Counted from the first letter of the stretch, positions 1-5,449 are shown. The stretch: DNA of 5,998 nucleotides from Lachnospiraceae bacterium UBA3863 (GCA_002392385.1 DGGX01000079.1:1-5998), one strand, 5' to 3'. Notes: a model not told the origin generated them from the sequence alone. Made by a program: numbers and translations.

Positions 1-311
1 CGGTAGAGGCCGATGTGGCCCACCTTGGCGGCGGGGATCATGGTGAGCATGCCGTCCACCATGCCGAGGCCGGCGCGCAGGATCGGCACGACAGCCAGCT
101 TCTTGCCCTTGAGCTCCCTGGTAGTCGTCTCGCAGATAGGCGTGGTGATATTGACCTCTTCCAGCTCCAGATCCCTGGTCGCCTCATAGCACTCCAGCAT
201 GGCGATCTCGCTGATGATATCTCTGAATTCCTTGGTTCCCGTAGTCGCCTTGCGGATGATACCGATCTTATGCGCGATCAGCGGATGGTCCATAATAATG
301 ACTTTGGCCAT
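1..311 (-). CDS. upp: Uracil phosphoribosyltransferase, N-terminal half (cut by window edge)
   Basis: The enzyme converts uracil and 5-phosphoribosyl-1-pyrophosphate to UMP in cytoplasmic pyrimidine salvage. The 103 complete codons start [17 protein letters not shown] and contain the TGTKEFR block (residues 24-30), YEATRDL (42-48) and the family signature [12 protein letters not shown] (76-87), followed by the [10 protein letters not shown] segment (94-103). The PRPP-binding and uracil-binding loops of the C-terminal half lie beyond the left edge; the family is usually about 209 residues. The ATG at 311 is preceded by AAGGAAGGA at good spacing. An in-frame ATG 18 bases upstream (329) would place that ribosome binding site inside the gene, so it is less likely. 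It is the last visible gene of the minus-strand unit, about 128 bases after rpiB. The rpiB-upp neighbourhood is familiar in Firmicutes. Identity is very secure. Confidence 0.96.
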   Translation of the reverse strand, partial: MAKVIIMDHPLIAHKIGIIRKATTGTKEFRDIISEIAMLECYEATRDLELEEVNITTPICETTTRELKGKKLAVVPILRAGLGMVDGMLTMIPAAKVGHIGLY

Positions 312-358
312 GTTGTCCTTCCTTTCCATTATCAGAACGTTATATTAAATGTCTCTTT

Positions 359-395
359 TTAAAACCGGACGGTCTCCGCGGGGACACCGTTTTAA
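359..395 (-). promoter_or_regulatory. Intercistronic hairpin between rpiB and upp
   Basis: An imperfect inverted repeat lies in the rpiB-upp gap. The outer arm TTAAAAC (359-365) pairs with GTTTTAA (389-395), and the inner arm GGTCTC (371-376) pairs with GACACC (383-388) with one mismatch. CGGAC is bulged on one side and the loop is CGCGGG. Read on the minus strand, the stem ends in TTTT followed by AAAAA, so it lacks a clean U-tract. It is more likely a weak attenuator or an RNA processing/stability element than a full terminator. No good -35/-10 pair for a separate upp promoter was found in the remaining AT-rich gap (312-358), although TATAAC-like and GATAAT-like hexamers occur there. The role is inference. 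Confidence 0.35.
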
Positions 396-439
396 TAATG
401 ATACTCCCTGAAGCCCCGGTCTTCAACCACAATCCCCTG

Positions 440-868
440 TCAGCCCTCAATAGCCGCGATCCTGCGGCAGTGCTTCTCTTCTCCGGAGAAGGGGGTGTCC
501 AGGAAGGCGTCCACCACGTCCATGGCCACGTTGCTGCCGATGACGCCGCCGCCCATGGCGAGAATATTGGCGTCGTTGTGGAGCCGGGTGAGCCTGGCGC
601 AGGTCACGTCCGAGCAGAGAGCGCACCGGATGCCCGGGACCTTGTTGGCTGTGATGGAGATGCCGATCCCCGTCGTGCAGATGAGGATGCCCTTCTCGCA
701 CGCACCCTCTGCCACGGCGTGGGCGACAGCCTTGCCGTAGATGGGATAATCGCAGGACTCCGTGCTGTATGTCCCGTAATCCTTGTACTCGATGCCTCTC
801 GCCTGCAGATGGGCCTTCACCGCTTCCTTCAGGGCGTAGCCGCCGTGGTCCGATCCAAGTCCGATCAT
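440..868 (-). CDS. rpiB: Ribose-5-phosphate isomerase B
   Basis: A cytoplasmic enzyme of the LacA/RpiB family that interconverts ribulose-5-phosphate and ribose-5-phosphate, feeding PRPP and nucleotide synthesis from the pentose phosphate pathway. It has 142 residues, normal for the family. Visible motifs are GSDHGGY (residues 5-11, catalytic/substrate Asp-His pair), DYPIYGKAVA (40-49), the active-site segment with Cys64 in CTTGIGISITANK (64-76), LHNDANIL (96-103) and the C-terminal RRI (135-137). The usual family motif is CGTGIG, so residue 65 is Thr instead of Gly, next to the catalytic Cys. All other key residues are kept, so it is probably active. AGGAGA lies just upstream of the ATG at 868. 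It follows sua5 by 60 bases and precedes upp, as in the B. subtilis ywlC-to-upp region, but no ywlE-like phosphatase gene lies between them. Its product supplies the ribose needed for the PRPP used by the next gene. Confidence 0.95.
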   Translation of the reverse strand: MIGLGSDHGGYALKEAVKAHLQARGIEYKDYGTYSTESCDYPIYGKAVAHAVAEGACEKGILICTTGIGISITANKVPGIRCALCSDVTCARLTRLHNDANILAMGGGVIGSNVAMDVVDAFLDTPFSGEEKHCRRIAAIEG

Positions 869-928
869 TTCTCTTCTCCTTTTATCTTTTTATTGTTGAC
901 TGGTGTCCTGCGGGCCGTCGTCCCCTTC

Positions 929-2017
929 TTAGCGGACGCTGACGACCCTGTGTCCCGCCGCCTTGATCAGGCGGTTCATGATGGCCTGTCCCATGCCGGC
1001 GGTATGGGCGTCCTCCCCGAAGGACTCCTCGGAGAAGGATTCGGAATACAGGTCCTCCGCTCCCTCCTCGTCGAATTCCCGCAGGATCCGGAAGAGGGAA
1101 TGGGCCACGGCCTCCTCGTCGCTCCGGCTGCCGGCGCTGCGGACCACGTCCGCCCTGTAGAGGGGGGCCGTCTCATCCGTACAGATGACCCCGGTGCGTC
1201 TCCCGGCTCTGCGGGAGGCCTCGGCCTGGGCGTTGATGTAGGCCGTCACCGCCGCGCGCGGTCCCTCGATAATGGTGAGGGTCCCCTTGGGGGCGTAGTG
1301 CCGGTATTTCATGCCCGGAGCCTTGGGATGTCCGCCGGTCTCCTGTCCCAGACTGGCCGCGTCCAGATCGACCGGACCCACGGCCTCCTCCAGCATCTGC
1401 AGGGTGATCCTGCCCGGCCGCAGCAGCACCGGTCTTCCATCCGGCAGTCCTGTCAGGTCCACGATGGTGGATTCCAGGCCGATCCCCACCTCGCCGCCGT
1501 CGATGATCATATCCACCAGACCGTCCAGGTCCTCCCGGCAGTATCTGGCCAGGGTGGGACTGGGCCTGCCGCTGCGATTGGCGCTGGGCGCCGCCACGAA
1601 TCCGCCCGCAGCCCGTATCAGGGCCTCCGCCACCTTATGAGAAGGGAAACGCACGGCCACTGTATCCAGCCCGCCTGTCGTCTCGGCAGGCACGATCTCC
1701 TTCTTCTTCAGGATCATGGTCAGCGGGCCCGGCCAGAAGGCCTCCGCCAGCACCCGGGCCTCCCGGGGGATATCCCGGGCGATGACGTCCAGGGCTGACA
1801 GCTCACAGATATGTACGATCAGGGGATTGTCCGAAGGCCTCCCCTTGGCGGCATATATTTTCATGGAAGAGGCCGGGCTCAGGGCATCGCCGCCCAGTCC
1901 GTAGACCGTCTCAGTGGGAAAAGCCACCAGACCGCCTTCCTTCAGGATCCGGCCGGCCCTGTCTATGGCCGCCTGATCCAGTGCCTCCTCTGTCATCTCA
2001 GCATATATCGTTTCCAT
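929..2017 (-). CDS. sua5: L-threonylcarbamoyladenylate synthase (Sua5/YwlC type, two domains)
   Basis: It makes threonylcarbamoyl-AMP from threonine, bicarbonate and ATP, the first step of t6A37 modification of ANN-decoding tRNAs; TsaB/TsaD/TsaE complete the transfer. The 362 residues fit the long Sua5 form, not the short TsaC form. The N-terminal YrdC domain (about 12-208) shows PTETVYGLG (35-43), KGRPSDNPL (58-66), FWPGPLT (94-100), RFPSH (123-127), SANRSGRPSPT (145-155), ESTIVD (182-187) and LRPG (199-202). The linker APGMKYRHYAP (233-243) leads to the Sua5 domain (about 245-362), ending in QAIMNRLIKAA. Before that helix there is a Ser/Glu/Phe-rich stretch (about 325-340) that looks longer than usual. 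The ATG at 2017 has GAAGG seven bases upstream; Met8 is a possible alternative. It starts 24 bases after the GH18 stop, so the two are probably co-transcribed. Bacillus usage would name it ywlC. Confidence 0.95.
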   Translation of the reverse strand: METIYAEMTEEALDQAAIDRAGRILKEGGLVAFPTETVYGLGGDALSPASSMKIYAAKGRPSDNPLIVHICELSALDVIARDIPREARVLAEAFWPGPLTMILKKKEIVPAETTGGLDTVAVRFPSHKVAEALIRAAGGFVAAPSANRSGRPSPTLARYCREDLDGLVDMIIDGGEVGIGLESTIVDLTGLPDGRPVLLRPGRITLQMLEEAVGPVDLDAASLGQETGGHPKAPGMKYRHYAPKGTLTIIEGPRAAVTAYINAQAEASRRAGRRTGVICTDETAPLYRADVVRSAGSRSDEEAVAHSLFRILREFDEEGAEDLYSESFSEESFGEDAHTAGMGQAIMNRLIKAAGHRVVSVR

Positions 2018-2041
2018 TCCGTGCCTTCGTTCCGGCGGGTC

Positions 2042-3730
2042 TCACTCCCGCATATAGTCGCCGATCACGTCCCAGACGTCCGCGGTCTCGAATCCCAGGG
2101 CCCACTCCGCAACGCCCGCGATACCGTAATCTCTCGCGACATCCAGCTTCATTTTCAGAGACTCCGCGTCTTCCACCCATACCTGGTAGAGAGCGCCGTT
2201 CTCTTCCTTCTCTGCGTAATACTGACCTTCCACTCTGCCCCAGGTCTTCTCCATCCCGTGCTCCGTGATGAAATCCTGGGTCTCCTGCATGCCGAGGGCG
2301 ATGGAGGAGACGCCCTCCTCCGACCGCGTCCACACGCGGGTATAGAAAGGCATGCCGTTGATCAGCTGCTCCGGCGGCACCTCCTTGAGGGCCTCCGTGA
2401 TGCCGTACTCCACATAGCCGATGGAGGCCACACTGCCCGGCTCCCCGCTCCCGGCAAAATGCTCGTCATAGCCCATGATCACCACATAATCCGCGAACCG
2501 GGCCTGCTCCTCGAGATTGTAGAAATCGTTGAAACCGTAGGGCACATAGTTATCGATGGAGAAGAAGAGTCCCTTGCGTCTGCAGGAGATGGACAGCTCG
2601 CGGACGAATTCCACGAAATTCTCTCCGTCCTCCGCTCCCAGGCTCTCAAAGTCCAGATTGATACCGTCCATGCCGTACTCGTCGGCGGCGTCGATCACCG
2701 CCTCGATCACCCGGCCCCGGGTCTCCTCCCTGGCCAGGAATTCAGTCATCACCACACCGGTGTTGAAGTTGTCCAGAACGCCCCAGACCTGGATGTCCCG
2801 CTCATGGGCCCAGTCCACATAATCCTCGGACCCGATGTCGTTGACATGGCCCTCCTCGTCCGAGACCGTAAACCAGGTGGGCGCCAGGACATTGACCTCC
2901 TGCGTCTGCTCCATCAGGCCGCCGATCAGATCCGCTCCCGCGGGGTAGGCCATCATGTTCCAGGCCATATTGACCTTGCCGCCCATCGTCAGATGGGTGG
3001 GCTCTTCATGGACATAATCCGTGATCGGCTCCCGTTCCACCGTTCTTCTGTTTCCGACCGTTTTGGTCTCCAGATAGCCGATCAGGCAGTCTTCCGTCTG
3101 CACCCGCAGCCAGTCGTCCAGGTCCTCCATGACGATCAGCTCGTCCCCGGCATGGATCTCGCCGATCACGGCGCTCTTGATGCCGCCGAACTCGCGGATC
3201 TGCGTGTCCTTCTCCGCCGTCACCATCGTCTGGGGCTCCCAGGCCGTGTACATGCGGACACGGTTGGGCTCCGAGAAGGCCGCGTACTCGAAATTGGCGA
3301 ACTTCCGGACATAGTCCAGAGCCACGTAGCTCTTGCCGTCCTCTTCCACCAGCGGCATGTAGGTCTCCGTCACAGTACCGTCTTCGTGGCTGTACCACTG
3401 CCGTGTCCCCGCCTCCGTCACGATCCTGTCGCCCGCCAGGCAGAAGACCAGCTTGTGATCCGCCTGTCCGTAGTAGAAGCCGTCGTTGAACATCTCCAGC
3501 ACGAGATCATAGTCCATGTAGTAGGCGTCTTCGATCTTGCGCACATGAATATCGGAGAAAGCGTCATTCAGAATGACCGGATAATCATTCTCCCCCTCCA
3601 CGCCGTAGATCGCGTTCAGGTCCGCCTTCTCCGTGGAATAGGCAAAACGTTCCTCATAAAGGATGAAAAAAACTGTCCCCAGACAGGCTATGAGCAGAAG
3701 GATCAGCAGCTTCGGTAAAATCTTCTTCAT
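2042..3730 (-). CDS. Membrane-anchored GH18 glycosyl hydrolase with SH3-like domain
   Basis: Probable extracytoplasmic glycosidase acting on GlcNAc-containing polymers such as peptidoglycan; the exact substrate is unknown. From the chosen start it has 562 residues. MKK plus a hydrophobic stretch (residues 5-24), with no lipobox or clear cleavage site, suggests a signal anchor. Residues about 35-160 resemble the copper-amine-oxidase-like N-terminal domain of clostridial wall proteins, and 165-225 a bacterial SH3-like module (AGDELIVMEDLDDWLRV, then IGYL). The GH18 barrel spans about 250-560, with the full catalytic motif DGINLDFE (355-362, acid Glu362), MGYDEHF (419-425) and the late GVAEWALG (539-546). 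B. subtilis YaaH/YdhD-type spore-wall GH18 enzymes are the nearest functional analogues I can name. An ATG at 3772 would add 14 basic residues, but it lacks a ribosome binding site and sits about 5 bases from the predicted transcript start. AAGGGG lies 8 bases before 3730. First gene of the sua5-rpiB-upp unit. Confidence 0.88.
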   Translation of the reverse strand: MKKILPKLLILLLIACLGTVFFILYEERFAYSTEKADLNAIYGVEGENDYPVILNDAFSDIHVRKIEDAYYMDYDLVLEMFNDGFYYGQADHKLVFCLAGDRIVTEAGTRQWYSHEDGTVTETYMPLVEEDGKSYVALDYVRKFANFEYAAFSEPNRVRMYTAWEPQTMVTAEKDTQIREFGGIKSAVIGEIHAGDELIVMEDLDDWLRVQTEDCLIGYLETKTVGNRRTVEREPITDYVHEEPTHLTMGGKVNMAWNMMAYPAGADLIGGLMEQTQEVNVLAPTWFTVSDEEGHVNDIGSEDYVDWAHERDIQVWGVLDNFNTGVVMTEFLAREETRGRVIEAVIDAADEYGMDGINLDFESLGAEDGENFVEFVRELSISCRRKGLFFSIDNYVPYGFNDFYNLEEQARFADYVVIMGYDEHFAGSGEPGSVASIGYVEYGITEALKEVPPEQLINGMPFYTRVWTRSEEGVSSIALGMQETQDFITEHGMEKTWGRVEGQYYAEKEENGALYQVWVEDAESLKMKLDVARDYGIAGVAEWALGFETADVWDVIGDYMRE

Positions 3731-3738
3731 AAAAAAAG

Positions 3739-3744
3739 CCCCTT
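3739..3744 (-). promoter_or_regulatory. Ribosome binding site deciding the GH18 start
   Basis: AAGGGG on the minus strand is 8 bases from the ATG at 3730. The upstream in-frame ATG at 3772 has only AGAAAACT before it. This favours the shorter 562-residue protein. Confidence 0.6.
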
Positions 3745-3783
3745 GTTTCACTGTTTTTCGCTTTTTACGCATAGTTTTCTGCC

Positions 3784-3812
3784 ATTATAACAGAGTCAGG
3801 CGGCATACACAA
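3784..3812 (-). promoter_or_regulatory. Extended -10 sigma-A promoter of the GH18-sua5-rpiB-upp unit
   Basis: On the minus strand a perfect TATAAT (3789-3784) is preceded by TGT, giving the extended -10 form TGnTATAAT. A weak -35 TTGTGT (3812-3807) lies 17 bases upstream of the -10. A TTGATT further upstream would be 22 bases away, too far. Predicted initiation is near 3777, giving a leader of about 47 bases to the ATG at 3730. Confidence 0.65.
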
Positions 3813-3831
3813 ATCAAACCTTGCCGTCCGC

Positions 3832-4430
3832 GGGACAGACTTGTCCCCGGCCGGCAGCGGTTCGCACAGCGATCCCCTTGATCAGCATCCGCTGCCGCCC
3901 GGGGCGACAGATAAGCCATATTTGAAGTGTCGTTTCAGAACAGGATGTACAGATTCCGCGGAACCCGGTCCGCCTTATGTCGGACAGAAAGATTCCGGAA
4001 GCAGAAGTGTAATGTATTACAGCCCCATGCCGGCGGACCGCAGGGAGGTCTTCCGTGGGACCCTTTCCCCTGCGCCGGTGCGGGCGCTGTCCATGCCGAT
4101 GTCCGTTCGCCGATCCCGGGCATATCCGACCTGCGGTACTGGGGGACCCGGTCGATGTGACGCAGCGACTTCAGTCCACCGTCAGTCTCGCGCAGGGGCA
4201 ATGTGTCCTGCGCGATCCGCCTGTGCGGCACCTGCTTCCCATCCGCTCTCTGTGCCGCCCTTACTCCTCACCCTCCTTTCCGATATATGGTCTGGTCCGT
4301 GGATCCGGCCTACTCATGGTAGCGCCGGCCGCAGATCCGGTTCAATTCGCCGGATTAACGAAACAGTATGAAACACTGGTGTTTCGTGCTGTTTCGCACA
4401 TGCCCGGGGCCGGTCCGCCCCTTCTTTTCA
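3832..4430. other. Long GC-rich divergent intergenic region rich in inverted repeats; no gene recognised
   Basis: Between the divergent promoters of the GH18 and mecA units lie about 600 bases without a convincing protein gene. Open frames exist on both strands (the longest runs from about 3841 to 4371, plus), but their translations are Pro/Arg/Ser-rich, carry no domain I recognise and lack good ribosome binding sites. The stretch is much richer in G+C than the flanking short spacers. Inverted repeats seen: GGGACA/TGTCCC (3832-3847), CGGCAGCGG/CCGCTGCCG (3852-3860 with 3889-3897), palindromes TTCCGCGGAA (3954-3963) and TTCCGGAA (3993-4000), GTCCG/CGGAC (3968-3972 with 3981-3985), TCGCGCAGG/CCTGCGCGA (4188-4196 with 4207-4215), ATCCGG/CCGGAT (4335-4340 with 4350-4355) and GGGGC/GCCCC (4406-4410 with 4417-4421, followed by TTCTTTT). 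I checked by eye for RNase P RNA, tmRNA, SRP RNA and T-box signatures and found none. It could be a structured RNA, a regulatory region or a decayed gene. Confidence 0.5.
4359..4396. repeat. 38-bp near-palindrome with four GAAACA-type boxes (candidate operator)
   Basis: CGAAACAG (4359-4366) and GAAACAC (4370-4376) are mirrored by GTGTTTC (4379-4385) and CTGTTTCG (4389-4396), with dyad centre between 4377 and 4378. In each half the GAAAC/GTTTC boxes recur exactly 10 bases apart, one helical turn, as expected for a dimeric or tetrameric DNA-binding protein on one face of the helix. As RNA, the spacers TAT and GTG also pair (U-G, A-U, U-G), so a continuous 17-bp hairpin with a CUGG loop is possible. 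The element lies 40 bases upstream of the mecA -35 box. No regulator gene is next to it in this window, and I cannot assign it to a known regulon. Confidence 0.6.
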
Positions 4431-4436
4431 AAACAA

Positions 4437-4464
4437 TTGACGAAAACCGCCTGTAAGGTAAAAT
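4437..4464 (+). promoter_or_regulatory. Sigma-A promoter of mecA
   Basis: The -35 TTGACG (4437-4442) and -10 TAAAAT (4459-4464) are separated by 16 bases, each matching the consensus at 5 of 6 positions. The predicted start is near 4470, leaving a short leader of about 30 bases with a strong ribosome binding site. The 38-bp palindrome lies 40 bases upstream of the -35 box, a position compatible with a regulator. Confidence 0.65.
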
Positions 4465-4488
4465 ATATTAAGAAGAAACTACCCACGC

Positions 4489-4497
4489 AGGAGGTGA
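4489..4497 (+). promoter_or_regulatory. Strong ribosome binding site for the TTG-started mecA
   Basis: AGGAGGTGA is close to the full anti-16S complement, with its core AGGAGG ending 7 bases before the TTG at 4502. It supports use of this non-ATG start; the next in-frame ATG is at codon 44, inside the conserved N-terminal domain. Confidence 0.8.
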
Positions 4498-4501
4498 GAG
4501 A

Positions 4502-5293
4502 TTGCGACTGGAAAGGATCAGCGAGAACCAGATCCGCTGCACACTGACTAAAGAAGACCTGGAAAGCAGGGGCCTGGCCCTGGCAGAACTGGCTTACGGC
4601 ACCGACAAGGCCCGCCGGCTCTTTCAGGACATGATGCGGCAGGCGGAGATCGAACTGGATTTCCGTGTCCGGGATATGCCCCTGATGATAGAAGCCGTCC
4701 CTCTCTCCGGCGGCATCATGCTCCTGATTACCCGTGTGACCAATCCGGAGGAGTTCGACGCGCGTCTGGCTTCTTTTGCCCCGTCGGTGCAGCAGGAGGC
4801 CCAGAACGGACCGGACGGACCCGTCGCCCAGGACGAGGGCTTTGACCGTCTGATCGAGAACATCCGTCATAAATCCTCCCGCATGCCCGGCTTCCGGGAG
4901 CTGTCCACCGCCCACGACGCGGACGAACCGGATCATGCCCGGCAGGGCGGCGGCAAGCAGGACGCCGGTGCCGGCCGCGCTCCCCGGCGGACAGTCCTTG
5001 TCTACGAGTTCGATTCCGTCTTCAGCGCCATTCAGGCGGCCATGCGGCTGGACGGCCGCTACGAGGGAGAGAGCAGTCTCTACCGGGACCCGCGCACGGA
5101 CCGCTACTGCCTGGTCCTCATGATGGAAGCCGTCACCCCCGACTCCCCGCAGCTGGCCCTGCTCACTTCCTTTATGGAATATTCCGACCCGCTGCCCATG
5201 TCCCACCTGCGGCGGCGCTACCTCCAGGAGCACTGCGAGCTCCTGTGCAAAGAAGGAGCCGTATCCTATCTCGCCGAACTGGGCGGAAAATAA
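4502..5293 (+). CDS. mecA: MecA-family adaptor protein for ClpC-type proteolysis
   Basis: MecA proteins recruit substrates to the ClpC ATPase and help it assemble, directing ClpCP proteolysis; in B. subtilis the classic target is the competence regulator ComK. This 263-residue protein shows the family layout. The N-terminal substrate-binding domain (about 1-92) begins MRLERISENQIRCTLTKEDL, with LAYGTDKARRLFQDMM (30-45) and PLMIEAVPL (60-68). A charged, Gly/Ala/Asp-rich linker (about 95-162) follows. The C-terminal ClpC-binding domain (about 163-258) contains LVYEFDSVFSAIQAA (166-180) and ends with the helix region around YLQEHCELLCKEGA. The start is TTG; homology runs to the first codon, so it is not truncated. 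It has its own promoter and terminator and is therefore monocistronic. The substrate in this organism is unknown, and ComK is not expected in most clostridia. Family assignment is strong; the precise role is inferred. Confidence 0.9.
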   Translation: MRLERISENQIRCTLTKEDLESRGLALAELAYGTDKARRLFQDMMRQAEIELDFRVRDMPLMIEAVPLSGGIMLLITRVTNPEEFDARLASFAPSVQQEAQNGPDGPVAQDEGFDRLIENIRHKSSRMPGFRELSTAHDADEPDHARQGGGKQDAGAGRAPRRTVLVYEFDSVFSAIQAAMRLDGRYEGESSLYRDPRTDRYCLVLMMEAVTPDSPQLALLTSFMEYSDPLPMSHLRRRYLQEHCELLCKEGAVSYLAELGGK

Positions 5294-5297
5294 TCCT

Positions 5298-5330
5298 GAC
5301 CGGCGCAAAAAATGCGCCGGTCGTTTTTTT
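5298..5330 (+). terminator. Rho-independent terminator of mecA
   Basis: A perfect 10-bp stem GACCGGCGCA (5298-5307) / TGCGCCGGTC (5313-5322) has an AAAAA loop and is followed by G and seven T residues (5324-5330). It begins 5 bases after the mecA stop, cleanly separating mecA from the pyruvate oxidoreductase gene. Confidence 0.95.
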
Positions 5331-5331
5331 C

Positions 5332-5367
5332 TTGAAGAATGTGGTTTTTTTGTCATACATTCTTAAA
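5332..5367. repeat. Inverted repeat upstream of the pyruvate oxidoreductase promoter
   Basis: TTGAAGAATGT (5332-5342) and ACATTCTTAAA (5357-5367) are mirror arms matching at 10 of 11 positions, including an uninterrupted 8-bp AAGAATGT/ACATTCTT core, with a 14-base T-rich spacer. It lies between the mecA terminator and the -35 box at 5373. It may be an operator for the downstream gene or a second, weaker transcription-stop hairpin; the sequence alone does not decide. Confidence 0.45.
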
Positions 5368-5372
5368 TTTCA

Positions 5373-5401
5373 TTGCTTTTTAAAGGGGCCGATGCTAGTA
5401 T
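5373..5401 (+). promoter_or_regulatory. Extended -10 promoter of pyruvate:ferredoxin oxidoreductase gene
   Basis: TTGCTT (5373-5378) and TAGTAT (5396-5401) are separated by 17 bases, and TGC directly precedes the -10, giving the extended TGnTAnnAT form. Predicted initiation near 5408 gives a leader of about 75 bases. The heptamer ATGCTAG occurs at 5392-5398, overlapping the -10, and again at 5408-5414, at the start point. Confidence 0.55.
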
Positions 5402-5449
5402 GAATTTATGCTAGATTACTTGTGCTTGGGATGGTCCGGGGTGCAGTAA

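Noticed and set aside
398..1798. 466-codon plus-strand open frame opposite rpiB and sua5
   Set aside because: Low-complexity shadow of the real minus-strand genes, which have clear family motifs and ribosome binding sites.
1811..3718. 635-codon plus-strand open frame opposite the GH18 and sua5 genes
   Set aside because: Its translation is His/Leu/Arg-rich with no domain and no ribosome binding site, and it lies antisense to two well-recognised genes. Long antisense frames are expected in GC-rich coding DNA.
3731..3772. 14-residue N-terminal extension of the GH18 protein starting at the ATG at 3772
   Set aside because: No ribosome binding site, and the ATG would lie about 5 bases after the predicted transcript start. 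The ATG at 3730 has AAGGGG and gives a standard MKK plus hydrophobic anchor.
3954..3972. Minus-strand GGGTTCCGCGG resembling a T-box antiterminator core
   Set aside because: It lacks the full GGGTGGnACCGCG consensus, a Stem I and a downstream aminoacyl-tRNA synthetase or amino acid gene.
3981..4010. Plus-strand GGACAGAAAGATTCCGGAAGCAG, superficially like the SRP RNA tip
   Set aside because: The conserved SRP apical sequence needs AGGTCCGGAAGGAAGCAG with symmetric pairing flanks. The match here is only partial and the flanks do not pair.
3935..4231. 98-codon minus-strand open frame in the intergenic region
   Set aside because: GTG start without convincing ribosome binding site and no recognisable motif.
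3841..4371. 176-codon plus-strand open frame in the intergenic region
   Set aside because: It begins at TTG without a ribosome binding site, has an Arg/Pro/Ser-rich composition and no recognisable family. A decayed gene in this stretch cannot be excluded, but an intact one is not supported.
4355..5356. 333-codon minus-strand open frame opposite mecA
   Set aside because: It runs antisense through the mecA gene and its terminator hairpin, with no recognisable domain.
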